Assembly: GCA_938003985.1 (NCBI GenBank)
Contig: CALKWZ010000025.1
Location: 1 to 51,572, forward strand
Reading direction: 5' to 3'
DNA from: an uncultured Verrucomicrobiota bacterium
GTDB lineage: Bacteria > Verrucomicrobiota > Kiritimatiellia > CAIQIC01 > Lenti-01
DNA: 51,572 nucleotides
Both the position numbers and the translations under genes were made by a program. Below the pieces are notes generated by a model. The model ran no database searches. It was not told where the DNA came from and saw nothing but the letters and a program-made list of their open reading frames with translations. How positions within the stretch are numbered: position 1 is the first letter of the stretch; each line of letters starts with the position of its first letter. Below are positions 42,921-51,572 of the stretch, one piece after another.

Positions 42921-44657
42921 TCAATCCTTGGTTTGCGCGGGGCGGAAATCCTGCAGGTGGAGCTGCAGGTATTCCTGGCCGTTGAAGCGGTTGAGGATCA
43001 GGTTGAAGGCGATGTCGAGCGGGCCGTCGGGCACTTCGCGCTCGCCCATGCCGAACCCGATGGCTTCGCGCTGCTTGCCGCCCAGCGAGAAGATCAGCTT
43101 CAGGTGCTTGCCGCCGATGACGCGCGCCGGGAACAGCGGCGTCACGTTGCGGATGGCCCAGACCGGCAGCGGATTCGAGTGGCCGAACGGCCGCAGGCGG
43201 TTCTGGTCGTGGTAGAGCGGGTCGCCGATGTCGCTCGGCGCGATCCAGGCGTCCACCATCAGCTGCCGCCGCTGGTCCACCTGGCTGAGGCTGGCCGCGC
43301 AGACTTCGTTGAACCGCGCGGCGAATTCGGGAATGCGGGCCTGGTCCACCTCGAGGCCGGCCGCCATCGCGTGGCCGCCGTAGCGGCGCAGCATCGGCGA
43401 ACATTGCTGGAGGTGGCTGAGCAGGTCGAATCCGGGCACGCTGCGGCACGAGCCGCGGCCGACGCCGTCGTCGTCCATGCCGATGACCACGACGGGCCGG
43501 TTGTAGCGGCTGGCGATGCGCGAAGCCACGATCCCGATCACGCCGGCGTGCCAGTGCGGATGCGCCACCACGAGGCCGAAATCCTTGTCCGCGTCGAAGC
43601 GCGCGTCGAGGTCCGCGCAGGCCTCGCCCACGATGCGGTCCTCGATCTCCTGCCGCTTGCGGCTGGCGTCGTCGAGCTGCTGCGCCAGGATCTTCGCGCG
43701 CGGCTCCTGCTCGGTCATCACCAGCTCCAGCGCGGCGTCGGCGTTGCCGAGCCGCCCGGCGGCGTTGATGCGCGGGCCGATCATGAAGCCGATGTGGTAG
43801 GTGTCCACCGGCCCGGTGATGCCGGCGGCCTCGATCAGCGTGCGCAGGCCCACGGACTTGGTCTTGTTCAGCAGCATCAGGCCGTGGTAGACGAGGATCC
43901 GGTTTTCCTTCAGCAGCGGCACGATGTCCGCGACGGTGCCGACGGCCACCAGTTCCATGTAGGTCTTGAGGTCCAGCTTTTCGGCGGCTTCCAGCTTGCG
44001 CTGGCGCGCGGCCTTGACGAGCCCGTGGCAGACCTTGAAGGCCACGCCCACGCCCGCCAGCATGCGGATGTCCTCCGGGCAGTTGCCCAGCTTGGGGTTC
44101 ACGATGGCGCAGGCCTCGGCCACGCCTTCCGCGGCGGGCTCGTGGTGGTCGGTCACCACCACGTCGATGCCCAGCCGCGCGGCCTCGCGCACCGCCTCGA
44201 CGGAACTGGTGCCGCAGTCGACGGTGATGATGAGGTTGGGCCGGAAGACCTCGACGCAGCGGTTGAGGGTCTCGACGCCCAGGCCGTAGCCGTCTTCGAT
44301 GCGGTGCGGCAGGAAGGGCGCGGCGATCGCGCCCAGCTCGCTGAGCACCTGGATCATCAGCGCCGTGGCCGTCACGCCGTCGACGTCGTAGTCGCCGTAG
44401 ACGAGGATGGAACTGCCCTGCTCGACGTGCTGCAGGATCAGGTCCACCGCCTTGTCCATCCCCGGCAGCGCGAAGGGATCGGTCAGGTCCGCCAACCGCG
44501 GCTGGAGGAACTTTTCGATCTCGGCGGGGTCCGTCAGGCCCCGCGCCACGAGGGCGCGGGCCATGGCCCGCGAAAAGCCGAACTCCGCGGCGATGGCGTC
44601 CGCCGTTTCCGGCGGCGCCTCCACCATCGTCCAGCGCTTTTCCGAGCGGACCACCAC
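42921..44657 (-). CDS. recJ: Single-stranded-DNA-specific exonuclease RecJ
   Basis: 578 residues, the usual RecJ size. DHH phosphoesterase motifs: VYGDYDVDGVTATALM near 85-100 and VVTDHHEP near 165-172; DHHA1 domain with GRLGNADAALELV and GGHAMAAGLEV downstream. Degrades ssDNA 5' to 3' in recombination and mismatch repair. The GTG at 44657 keeps the conserved N-terminal KRW of RecJ proteins; an ATG at 44627 is an alternative. It starts seven bases after secDF and is last in tgt-yajC-secDF-recJ. Confidence 0.94.
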   Translation of the reverse strand: MVVRSEKRWTMVEAPPETADAIAAEFGFSRAMARALVARGLTDPAEIEKFLQPRLADLTDPFALPGMDKAVDLILQHVEQGSSILVYGDYDVDGVTATALMIQVLSELGAIAAPFLPHRIEDGYGLGVETLNRCVEVFRPNLIITVDCGTSSVEAVREAARLGIDVVVTDHHEPAAEGVAEACAIVNPKLGNCPEDIRMLAGVGVAFKVCHGLVKAARQRKLEAAEKLDLKTYMELVAVGTVADIVPLLKENRILVYHGLMLLNKTKSVGLRTLIEAAGITGPVDTYHIGFMIGPRINAAGRLGNADAALELVMTEQEPRAKILAQQLDDASRKRQEIEDRIVGEACADLDARFDADKDFGLVVAHPHWHAGVIGIVASRIASRYNRPVVVIGMDDDGVGRGSCRSVPGFDLLSHLQQCSPMLRRYGGHAMAAGLEVDQARIPEFAARFNEVCAASLSQVDQRRQLMVDAWIAPSDIGDPLYHDQNRLRPFGHSNPLPVWAIRNVTPLFPARVIGGKHLKLIFSLGGKQREAIGFGMGEREVPDGPLDIAFNLILNRFNGQEYLQLHLQDFRPAQTKD

Positions 44658-44664
44658 GGGCAGG

Positions 44665-47094
44665 CTACTTCCCGGCCGCCGGCGCCGCCACCTTGGGCCG
44701 CACCGCCAGCATGACCGGCGAGGCGATGAACGCCGAGGCGTAGGTGCCCGCGACCACGCCGACGAAGATCGCCAGGGCGAAGTCGAAGATCGCGCCGCCG
44801 CCGAAGATCATCAGCATGGCCACGCTCAGCAGCGTGGTCAGGGAGGTCAGCAGCGTGCGCGAGAGGGTCGCGTTGATGCTCTCGTTGACCACCGCGGCGT
44901 CGAGCCGGCCCGCGCGCAGCTTGCGCGTCTCGCGGATGCGGTCGAACACCACGATCGTGTCGTTGACGGAGTAGCCCAGCACGGTCAGCAGCGCCGCGAT
45001 GCTGGTCATGGTCAGCTGCCGCCCGAGCAGGCAGTAGACGCCCAGGGTGATCAGCAGGTTGTGCAGCAGGCCCACCACGGCGCCCACGGCGAACGAGAAC
45101 TCGAAGCGGATCGTGATGTAGACGATCATGCCCAGCAGCGAGAGGCCGATGGCGATCAGGCCGCTGCGCTGGAGTTCCTTGCCGACCTGCGGGCCGACGG
45201 TGTCCTCCTGGACCAGCTTGAAGCCGTGGTCGGCGAACTGCCCGGCCAGCGTCGCCTGCGCGGCGGCGCCTTCTTCCGGATTGGCCACCTTGATGGCCAG
45301 CACTTCGTTCTGCTCGGCCTGGTCCTCGCCCACGCCGCTGCGCTGGTACTGGATGCCGGCGCCGCGGGGCAGCGCCGCGCGCAGCGCGTCCACGTCCGCC
45401 TTCCGCGCGAATTCCAGCGTCAGTTGCTGGCCGCCGGTGAAGTCCACGCCGAAGTTGTCCGTGCCGTTGCGCCAGGCGACGACGCCCGAACCGACGAGCA
45501 GGACGAGGGACGCGGCCGCCGCGATCTTCCGCAGGCCCATGAAGTCGATCTTCGTTTCCTTGACCCACTGGGTCATCTTCAGGTTGTGCAGCCAGCCGCG
45601 GTGCTCGAGGAACTCGAAGACCATGCGCGTGCCGACGATGGCCGTGTACATGCTGGCGACGATGCCCGCGCTCAGCGTGATGGCGAAGCCCTTGACGGGG
45701 CCCGACCCCTGCCAGAACAGGATGACGGCCGTCAGCAGCGTCGTCAGGTTCGAGTCGAAGATGGTCGAAAACGCCTTGTCGTAGCCGGCGGAGAGCGCGG
45801 CGCCGAAGCGCTTGCCCGTGCGCATTTCCTCGCGGATGCGCTCGAAGATCAGCACGTTGGCGTCCACCGCCATGCCGACCGTCAGCACGATGCCCGCGAT
45901 GCCCGGCAGCGTCAGCACCGGCAGCGTCGTGGCGGACCCGCCCATGCCGGCCCCGCCGATCAGGCCGAAGAACCCGGCGACGACGATCATGCCCAGCGGC
46001 AGCAGCACCAGGTTGAGGAACAGCGCCAGCACGGCCACGAGCCCGGCGAAGTGGTAGTAGACCGCCATGAACACCGCGACGGCTCCGAAGCCGATCGCGG
46101 CCGCCCGCCAGCCGCTTTCGATGGAATCGACGCCCAGCGTCGGATCCACGGTGCGTTCTTCGAGCACGCGCAGCGGCGCGGGCAGCGCGCCCGCCCGCAG
46201 CACCAGCGCCAGGTCGTTGGCTTCATCCAGCGAGAACGCGCCTTCGATGACCGCCTCGCCGCCGGGAATCGACGTGCGGATGAACGGCGCGGAATAGAGC
46301 GTGTTGTCCAGCACGATGGCCAGATAGTGCCGCCCGTTGGGATCGGGGTTCTTCGCCCCGCCCGGCGCGTGGTCGGCCGTCAGCTTGGCGAAGATCTTGC
46401 GGCCCTTGGCGTCGAACGAAATCTGCACGACCTTCTGGCCGAACTGCTGGTAGTCCACGTTGGCGGACTTGAGGCTGTCGCCGGTCAGTTCCGACTTGCG
46501 GCTGACGTAGTACGGCACGAAGTAGTCCTTGTTCTGCACGACGTTCTTTTCGAGCAGCAGGTCGTAGCCGGCCTTTTCCTCGAAGCGGCGCAGCGCGGCG
46601 CGTTCGGCCTCGGTCGGCGGCGGCCCCTTGCGCACCCAGCAATCGGTATTCGCGCGGCCGGGCAGCGCGGCGATTTCATAGCCGCTGGGCACCTTGCGGT
46701 CGGAGAACAGGTTCTTGATCAGCTCGTCGTTCTTCGGATGCACCATGCGGAACTCGAGGAACGCCGCCTTGCGGATGTTGGCCGAGGCGCGCTCGCGGTC
46801 TTCCGCCTTCATGCCGGGAATCTGCACCACGATGCGCTTTTCGCCGTCCGGATAGATCGTCGGCTCGGCCACGCCCATGGAGTCCACGCGGTTGCGGACG
46901 ACTTCCAGCGCGCGGTCGCGCGCGTCGGCCACGGAGCCTTCCAGCCCCTGGCTGTCGTCGATTTCCAGCGTGTAGCTCGTGCCGCCCTGCAGGTCCAGGC
47001 CCAGCTTGATTTTCTCCTTCGGCGGAATCACCAGGGCGACGCTCCACGCGGTCGCCACCACCAAGATCAGCCATTTCCAGATCGATGCTTTCAT
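44665..47094 (-). CDS. secDF: Fused protein translocase subunit SecDF
   Basis: 809 residues, SecD and SecF in one chain. SecD half (about 1-500): GLDLQGGTSYTLEID, two periplasmic domains, and membrane helices with TLPGIAGIVLTVGMAVDANV. SecF half (about 510-800): DFTGGQQLTLEFAR and IAALLTVLGYSVNDTIVVFD. About twelve transmembrane segments in all. Uses the proton gradient to pull proteins out of the Sec channel. Placed with yajC, as usual. Confidence 0.96.
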   Translation of the reverse strand: MKASIWKWLILVVATAWSVALVIPPKEKIKLGLDLQGGTSYTLEIDDSQGLEGSVADARDRALEVVRNRVDSMGVAEPTIYPDGEKRIVVQIPGMKAEDRERASANIRKAAFLEFRMVHPKNDELIKNLFSDRKVPSGYEIAALPGRANTDCWVRKGPPPTEAERAALRRFEEKAGYDLLLEKNVVQNKDYFVPYYVSRKSELTGDSLKSANVDYQQFGQKVVQISFDAKGRKIFAKLTADHAPGGAKNPDPNGRHYLAIVLDNTLYSAPFIRTSIPGGEAVIEGAFSLDEANDLALVLRAGALPAPLRVLEERTVDPTLGVDSIESGWRAAAIGFGAVAVFMAVYYHFAGLVAVLALFLNLVLLPLGMIVVAGFFGLIGGAGMGGSATTLPVLTLPGIAGIVLTVGMAVDANVLIFERIREEMRTGKRFGAALSAGYDKAFSTIFDSNLTTLLTAVILFWQGSGPVKGFAITLSAGIVASMYTAIVGTRMVFEFLEHRGWLHNLKMTQWVKETKIDFMGLRKIAAAASLVLLVGSGVVAWRNGTDNFGVDFTGGQQLTLEFARKADVDALRAALPRGAGIQYQRSGVGEDQAEQNEVLAIKVANPEEGAAAQATLAGQFADHGFKLVQEDTVGPQVGKELQRSGLIAIGLSLLGMIVYITIRFEFSFAVGAVVGLLHNLLITLGVYCLLGRQLTMTSIAALLTVLGYSVNDTIVVFDRIRETRKLRAGRLDAAVVNESINATLSRTLLTSLTTLLSVAMLMIFGGGAIFDFALAIFVGVVAGTYASAFIASPVMLAVRPKVAAPAAGK

Positions 47095-47155
47095 AGTCTT
47101 CGTTTCCCGTGTTGCCCGGCGGACCCCGCCGGAAATTGCTTGGCTTTGCGCGCGC

Positions 47156-47509
47156 CTAGGCCTTGGGTTCCGACTCGGGCGCTTCGCCCTTGTCGAGCAC
47201 CTGCGAGACCGCCCCGCGGACGATTTCCACCTTCACGCCGTCGGCGATCTTCACGACCAGGGTCTTCTCCTTGACGTTCGCCACCACGCCGAGGAAGCCG
47301 CCGCCGAAGAGCACGCGGTCGCCCGTCTTCACGGCGCCCAGCAGCGCCTGGCGTTCCTTCTCGCGCCGCTTCTGGGGCCGGATGAGCATGAAATAGAACA
47401 GCAGGACCATCAGGCCCAGCCACACGAACATGAACGCGCCCGACTGCGGCGGCGCGCCTTCGGCGCCCGCCGGAACCGTCCCCATCGCCAAGATTGCCAT
47501 TCCATTCAT
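47156..47509 (-). CDS. yajC: Preprotein translocase subunit YajC
   Basis: 117 residues. One transmembrane helix (FMFVWLGLMVLLFYFMLI) followed by RPQKRREKERQALL and a small beta domain (TGDRVLFGGGFLGVV). Part of the SecDF-YajC accessory complex. A Shine-Dalgarno GAGAGGAAA precedes the ATG. Between tgt and secDF, the standard order. Confidence 0.96.
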   Translation of the reverse strand: MNGMAILAMGTVPAGAEGAPPQSGAFMFVWLGLMVLLFYFMLIRPQKRREKERQALLGAVKTGDRVLFGGGFLGVVANVKEKTLVVKIADGVKVEIVRGAVSQVLDKGEAPESEPKA

Positions 47510-47529
47510 CGTCGTTTCCTCTCTTGCCG

Positions 47530-48693
47530 CTAGGCTCCGGCCGCGGCGCCGGGTCCCGCCGCGCGCGGCCCGTACGCCTGGGCCGTCTCCGCGCGGAACG
47601 CATCGAACGTTCCCTCCCGGAGGCTCTGCCGCATCCGGGCGATGAAATCAAAATAACACTGCATGTTGTGCAGCGCCGTCAGGCGGACCCCGAGGATCTC
47701 GCCCACGTTCAGCAGGTGCCGCACGTAGCTCCGGCTGAACCGCCGGCAGGCCGGACAGGGGCAGCCTTCCTCCAGCGGCCGGTCGTCCAGGCGGTTGAAC
47801 GCCGCCCGCACCGAATACCGGCCCGCGCGGGTGAACACCGTCCCGTGCCGCGCCAGCCGCGTCGGCATCACGCAGTCGAACATGTCCACGCCCAGCGCCA
47901 CCGACTCGGCCATCTGCCAGAACTGGCCGACGCCCATCAGGTAGCGCGGACGCTCCCGCGGCAGCAGGTCCGCCGTCATGCGCACGCCCGGCATGATCAG
48001 GTCCTCCGGCTCGCCGACGCTCACGCCGCCGATGGCAAAGCCGTCGAAGGCGCCGAGTTCGCGCAAGCCCTTGGCGCACCGCTCCCGCAAATCCGGGTAC
48101 ACGCCGCCCTGGACGATGCCGAACACCAGCTGTCCCGCCGCGCGGGGCTGCTGGGCACATTTGGCCGCCCACGATAGGGTCCGGTCCACCGCTTGGCAAG
48201 CGTATTCCGGGGTGCACGGGCACGGCGGGCACTCGTCGAACGCCATCGCGATATCCGAGCCCAGCGTCCGCTGGATCGCCATGCTTTCCTTCGGCCCCAT
48301 GAACATCTTCGTGCCGTCCACGTGCGACTGGAACCAGACCCCGTCGGGCGTCATCTGCCGCAGGTGCGTCAGGCTGAACACCTGATAGCCGCCGCTGTCG
48401 GTCAGGATCGCCCGCTTCCAGTCCTGGAACCGGTGCAGGCCGCCGGCCTTCTCGATCACGTCCATCCCGGGGCGCACGTTGAGGTGGTAGGTGTTCCCCA
48501 GCAGAATTTCGCAGTCGAGCGCCTCCAACTCCCACGGCGCCATGGATTTCACCGTCGCCTGGGTGCCCACCGGCATGAACACGGGGGTATCCACCGGCCC
48601 ATGCCCCGTCCACAGCCGGCCCAGCCGCGCCTTGGACCCGGAATCTTCCTTGAGAATCTCGAATGTGCCGATTTCGGACATGAAGAGGGGCAC
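47530..48693 (-). CDS. tgt: tRNA-guanine(34) transglycosylase (queuine tRNA-ribosyltransferase)
   Basis: 387 residues. Replaces guanine 34 with preQ1 in tRNAs with GUN anticodons, first step of queuosine in tRNA. LTDSGGYQVFSLTHLRQ carries the catalytic Asp near 99, GVSVGEPEDLI follows, and the zinc site is CPCPACRRFSRSYVRHLL near the C-terminus. GTG start at 48693 with GGGGAGGG upstream; an ATG at 48681 (MSEIGTF) is possible. First gene of the tgt-yajC-secDF-recJ run. Confidence 0.95.
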   Translation of the reverse strand: MPLFMSEIGTFEILKEDSGSKARLGRLWTGHGPVDTPVFMPVGTQATVKSMAPWELEALDCEILLGNTYHLNVRPGMDVIEKAGGLHRFQDWKRAILTDSGGYQVFSLTHLRQMTPDGVWFQSHVDGTKMFMGPKESMAIQRTLGSDIAMAFDECPPCPCTPEYACQAVDRTLSWAAKCAQQPRAAGQLVFGIVQGGVYPDLRERCAKGLRELGAFDGFAIGGVSVGEPEDLIMPGVRMTADLLPRERPRYLMGVGQFWQMAESVALGVDMFDCVMPTRLARHGTVFTRAGRYSVRAAFNRLDDRPLEEGCPCPACRRFSRSYVRHLLNVGEILGVRLTALHNMQCYFDFIARMRQSLREGTFDAFRAETAQAYGPRAAGPGAAAGA

Positions 48694-48763
48694 TTTACCC
48701 TCCCCGCCCCCCCCTTGTCGAGGCTCAGAAACCGCCTTTTCTCCAAAATTCCCAGCGATTTAC

Positions 48764-48792
48764 ATGACGTTTCCGCGGACTTGTGCTAGATT
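48764..48792 (+). promoter_or_regulatory. Possible promoter of the ferritin gene
   Basis: ATGACG (48764-48769), 17-base spacer, TAGATT (48787-48792) with a TGTGC extended -10. Start near 48799, leader about 69 bases. Confidence 0.35.
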
Positions 48793-48867
48793 TCGCCCAT
48801 CGAAACCGCGGCAGCCTCCCGGCTCTCCGCGGGACAACCCTGAACAACAACGAAAGGACCCAATCCC

Positions 48868-49362
48868 ATGATCAGCAAGAAAATGGCCCAGGAAATCAAC
48901 GCCCAGATCAACCGCGAGTTTTTCTCGGCCTTCCTGTACCTCGCCATGGCCAACGACGCCCTCGACAAGGGCTTCCTCGGCACCTACAAGTGGATGAGCA
49001 TCCAGTTCAAGGAAGAGCAGGAACATGCTCTCAAGTTCGCCAAGTACGTCCAGGACCAGGGCGAAAAGGTCGTCCTGAGCGCCATGGAGGCGCCCAAGAC
49101 CGAGTGGAAAGGCATCCTCGAGATGTTCCAGGACGCCCTCCTGCACGAAAAGAAGGTCACCGCCTGGATCAACGACCTGAACTCCCTTGCCATCGCGGAA
49201 AAAGACTACGCCACCCAGAGCATGCTCCGCTGGTTCATCGACGAGCAGGTCGAAGAAGAAGCGAACTGCAACGAGGCCATCAGCGCGCTGTCGATGGTCG
49301 GCGGCTCCGCCGGTTCCCTCTACATGGTCGATCGGCACCTCGGCAAGCGCGGCGAAGGCTGA
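48868..49362 (+). CDS. ftnA: Bacterial non-haem ferritin
   Basis: 164 residues. The ferroxidase ligands of E. coli FtnA are all at the same positions: Glu17, Glu50, His53, Glu94, Gln127 and Glu130. Four-helix bundle; 24 subunits make an iron-storage shell in the cytoplasm. GAAAGGA precedes the ATG. Single-gene unit closed by a strong terminator at 49384-49413. Confidence 0.96.
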   Translation: MISKKMAQEINAQINREFFSAFLYLAMANDALDKGFLGTYKWMSIQFKEEQEHALKFAKYVQDQGEKVVLSAMEAPKTEWKGILEMFQDALLHEKKVTAWINDLNSLAIAEKDYATQSMLRWFIDEQVEEEANCNEAISALSMVGGSAGSLYMVDRHLGKRGEG

Positions 49363-49383
49363 GCATCCAGATCCGATCCCCCC

Positions 49384-49413
49384 GCGGGCGGCCATGGCCG
49401 CCCGCCTTTTTTT
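49384..49413 (+). terminator. Rho-independent terminator after the ferritin gene
   Basis: Ten-base-pair perfect stem GCGGGCGGCC / GGCCGCCCGC around a two-base AT centre, followed by CC and seven T residues. Confidence 0.93.
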
Positions 49414-49428
49414 GCCCCGCCGGAAGGA

Positions 49429-49511
49429 TTTTTACGTAGAACGTAAAAAGTTTGGGCAAGTTTTACGTAGAACGTAAAAACTTTGCGCGGTTTTTACGTA
49501 GCACGTAAAAA
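49429..49511. repeat. Palindromic TACGTA repeat cluster C (3 copies)
   Basis: Copies at 49429-49449, 49461-49480 and 49491-49511. Cores TACGTAGAACGTA (twice) and TACGTAGCACGTA, with AAGTTTT...AAAAACTTT extending the symmetry. Spacers of about 10 bases. Located between the convergent ferritin and hisD genes, after the ferritin terminator. Confidence 0.93.
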
Positions 49512-49536
49512 CGTTGAAAACGGCCGCGGGAGCGGC

Positions 49537-50850
49537 TCAGCTCGCGGGCGCGTCGAAGCGGATGGCGGCGGCGCGGGCGTGGCCGTCGAGGCCCTCGACC
49601 CGCCCCATCGCCTCGATCAGCGGCAGGGTTTCGATCAGGTCGGCGCGGGTGAAGGCCACCACGCTGGTGCGCTTGCGGAAGGAATCCACCGTCAGCCCGG
49701 AGAAGAACGCGGCCGTGCCGCCCGTGGGCAGGACGTGGCTGGGGCCGGCGACGAAATCGCCCGAGCTCTCGGGCGTCCAGGCGCCGACGAACACCGCGCC
49801 GGCGTTCTTGACCTTCTGCAGCCAGCGCCGCGGCTCCTTCGTCATGATCTCGAAATGCTCCGGCGCGAACCGGTTGACGACGTCCATGCCCGTGTCGAGG
49901 TGGTCGGTCACGACAAACAGCGCGCCGGCGCCGGCCGCGCGCTCGATGGCTTCGCGCCGCGACAGCGTCGCGATCTGGCGTTCCATTTCCGCCAGCACCT
50001 TGGCCGCCAGGCCCATGTAGGGCGTCACCAGCAGGGCCTTTTCGTGGCCGGTGCCGTGCTCGAGCTGGGAAATCAGGTCGGCGGCGACGTGCGCCGGCAC
50101 GGCCGTTTCGTCGGCCAGCACCGCGATCTCGCTGGGGCCGGCGACCATGTCGAGGTCCACGTCGCCGTAGACCAGCTTCTTGGCCGCGGTGACGTAGGGT
50201 CCGCCGGGGCCGACGATCTTCTGCACCTTGCGGATCGTGGCGGTGCCGTAGGCCATGGCGCCGATGGCCTGGATGCCGCCGATGCGGTAGATTTCCGTCG
50301 CGCCGGCCACCTCCAGCGCGTGCAGCAGGAACGGATCCACCCGCCCCTTCTTGTCGCACGGCGTGCAGGCGACGATCTCGGGCACGCCCGCGATCTTCGC
50401 GAGCGAGACGCTCATCAGGGCCGTCGAGGCCAGCGGGGCGGCCCCGCCGGGGACGTAGGCGCCCACGCGCGCCAGCGGCGTGAACTTCTCGCCCAGCACT
50501 CCGCCCTTCGGCGTGGCCATGCTCCAGTCCTTGCGCATGCCGGCCTTGCCGAAACGCACGATGCGCGCGAAGACGTCGGACGCGCAGCGCTTGAACATCA
50601 AATCCACCTGCTCCGAGGCGGCGATCCGTTCTTCCTTCGCCACCGCGAACCGGGCGGGCGCCAGCTGGATGCCGTTGAATTCCTTGGTGTACTTCTGCAC
50701 CGCCTTGTCGCCGGCGGTCCGCACGTCCGCCAGGACGCGCCGGGCGGTTTCCTCGGCTTCCGGGGCGAACGCCGGCCGCGCCAGGAACGCTTCCAGTTCC
50801 GGCAGCTCCTTGTGGGGCGTGTATTTGACGATGGGGATGTTCAGGCTCAT
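49537..50850 (-). CDS. hisD: Histidinol dehydrogenase
   Basis: 437 residues, as expected. Oxidises L-histidinol to L-histidine with two NAD+, last step of histidine synthesis. The signature stretch VAGPSEIAVLADETAVPAHV and VPGGAAPLASTALMSV are characteristic, and GPSHVLPTGGTAAFFSGLTV near the C-terminus holds catalytic and zinc-ligand residues. Other his genes are not in the window. Starts 13 bases after the zinc-ribbon gene. Confidence 0.96.
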   Translation of the reverse strand: MSLNIPIVKYTPHKELPELEAFLARPAFAPEAEETARRVLADVRTAGDKAVQKYTKEFNGIQLAPARFAVAKEERIAASEQVDLMFKRCASDVFARIVRFGKAGMRKDWSMATPKGGVLGEKFTPLARVGAYVPGGAAPLASTALMSVSLAKIAGVPEIVACTPCDKKGRVDPFLLHALEVAGATEIYRIGGIQAIGAMAYGTATIRKVQKIVGPGGPYVTAAKKLVYGDVDLDMVAGPSEIAVLADETAVPAHVAADLISQLEHGTGHEKALLVTPYMGLAAKVLAEMERQIATLSRREAIERAAGAGALFVVTDHLDTGMDVVNRFAPEHFEIMTKEPRRWLQKVKNAGAVFVGAWTPESSGDFVAGPSHVLPTGGTAAFFSGLTVDSFRKRTSVVAFTRADLIETLPLIEAMGRVEGLDGHARAAAIRFDAPAS

Positions 50851-50863
50851 TCGGGATTCTCTT

Positions 50864-51100
50864 TCAAAAACTCTTCACGTTCTCGTTCATGGCGCCGCAT
50901 TTGCCGCATTCGGACATCGGCACGTTGCGCCGGTCCACGTAGACGTGGCCGCAGACGGCGCAGCGGAAGATGAACGGCGCGGCGCGGCGCCGGGGTCTCC
51001 GCCGATATCGCCGCACAGCATAGTAGAGCGTGGCGGCGAATACCACCGAAAGATTCGCGGCCAGGAACGCCAGAATCCAGTCCGGCAGCGCCAGCGGCAT
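50864..51100 (-). CDS. Small membrane protein with zinc-ribbon tail
   Basis: 78 residues. One N-terminal transmembrane helix (WILAFLAANLSVVFAATLYY), a very basic RRYRRRPRRR cytoplasmic stretch, then CAVCGHVYVD and ECGKCGAMNE, a four-cysteine zinc ribbon. The start overlaps the upstream stop by one base (TGATG), so translation is coupled; hisD follows 13 bases on. Function unknown. Confidence 0.72.
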   Translation of the reverse strand: MPLALPDWILAFLAANLSVVFAATLYYAVRRYRRRPRRRAAPFIFRCAVCGHVYVDRRNVPMSECGKCGAMNENVKSF

Positions 51101-51572
51101 CACGGCGCACCTCCCGCCGGAGCGGGCGCGATCCAGGTCGCGGCGCCGGACCGGGGCGCCGCCGGATCCAGCAGGCGCCAGCCGCTGGCGGACCGCGCCA
51201 GGCGCCGGTCCACGTCCGGAATCCCGCTGGCCTGGGCCAACAGGACGGACGTCGGCACGCCGCGGCCGTCGAACCGCAGTTCCACCCGGGCCTGCCACGG
51301 GGCGTTCGTCCAGTTCGGATAATCCAGATCGATGCCGGAAAACAGGCGCGATTCCCAGCCGGCCGAGAAGGCCAGCCGCGGCGCTTCCCGGGGCGCCGGG
51401 CGCGGCGCGAAGACTTCCGGCACGGACGTCGGCGCGTCCGGCGCCGGCAAAGCGAGCGCGGGCGCAACGAAAGCGGGCGCGGCCGTCCAATAGGCCGGCG
51501 CCGGCCGGTCCGCCTGGAGCGGCGGCGCCACGCTGGCGCGGCCGCCGCGCAAGGCGTGGCTGAAGCCCGCCG
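51100..51572 (-). CDS. Partial hypothetical protein (N-terminus outside the window)
   Basis: The frame is open to the right edge, so the start is not seen. The visible part has a Pro/Ala-rich stretch, then a beta-rich domain with DYPNWTNAPWQARVELRFDG and VLLAQASGIPDVDRRLAR. The VEL-F---G pattern and DxxL/R helices loosely recall TonB C-terminal-type domains, but this is weak. Linked by a one-base overlap to the zinc-ribbon gene. Confidence 0.6.
   Translation of the reverse strand, partial: AGFSHALRGGRASVAPPLQADRPAPAYWTAAPAFVAPALALPAPDAPTSVPEVFAPRPAPREAPRLAFSAGWESRLFSGIDLDYPNWTNAPWQARVELRFDGRGVPTSVLLAQASGIPDVDRRLARSASGWRLLDPAAPRSGAATWIAPAPAGGAP

Overview
The window is bacterial, GC-rich and gene-dense. 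The cell is Gram-negative: a BamA/Omp85 protein, a lipoprotein-type solute-binding protein, secDF-yajC and several exported proteins are present. A full-length NifU, a DapL-type aminotransferase, a dnaB-bamA junction, a C25-type peptidase and many REP-like and 'CCTGT' intergenic repeats together suggest a member of the PVC group, possibly Kiritimatiellota. That placement is an inference from gene content; no rRNA gene is present to confirm it.

Layout. 1-4.1 kb (-): a potABCD polyamine ABC-transporter operon. 4.3-9.6 kb (+): three translationally coupled genes: an exported NTF2-like protein, a GT2-methyltransferase fusion and a large GT-C-like membrane protein. 9.6-12.4 kb (-): nifU-nifS-maf. 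12.5-14.9 kb (-): dapL, a double-ACT protein and a GT2 glycosyltransferase. 15.1-18.1 kb (+): an azoreductase-like flavoprotein, an XRE-cupin regulator and an acyl-CoA synthetase. 18.1-26.2 kb: accessory region with ankyrin and NERD proteins, a complete low-GC restriction-modification system (controller, C5 methyltransferase, MvaI/BcnI-like endonuclease), an uncharacterised divergent gene, an RRM protein with a small basic partner, a PLD-family protein, and most of the intergenic repeats. 26.2-29.5 kb (-): a modular secreted C25-like peptidase. 29.8-37.5 kb (-): a housekeeping run of tRNA-Gln, prs, rplY, pth, rpsF, ssb, rpsR, rplI, dnaB and bamA. 37.7-42.9 kb (+): a tryptophan-rich tandem-repeat exported protein, two paralogous radical SAM proteins and a GT4 glycosyltransferase. 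42.9-48.7 kb (-): tgt-yajC-secDF-recJ. 48.9-49.4 kb (+): ferritin. 49.5-51.6 kb (-): hisD, a zinc-ribbon membrane protein and a partial gene running off the window.

The strongest unusual signals are: (i) three clusters of an AT-rich palindrome, TTTTTACGTAGNACGTAAAAA, always beyond gene ends; (ii) a Trp-rich protein built of about twelve 38-residue units next to twin radical SAM genes and a glycosyltransferase; (iii) a restriction-modification controller gene with two well-preserved C-boxes between it and an uncharacterised divergent gene; (iv) REP-like hairpin pairs with GTAG feet, a MITE-like element and a dispersed CCTGTTCATCCTGT element. Promoter calls are by eye from -35/-10 similarity and are predictions only.
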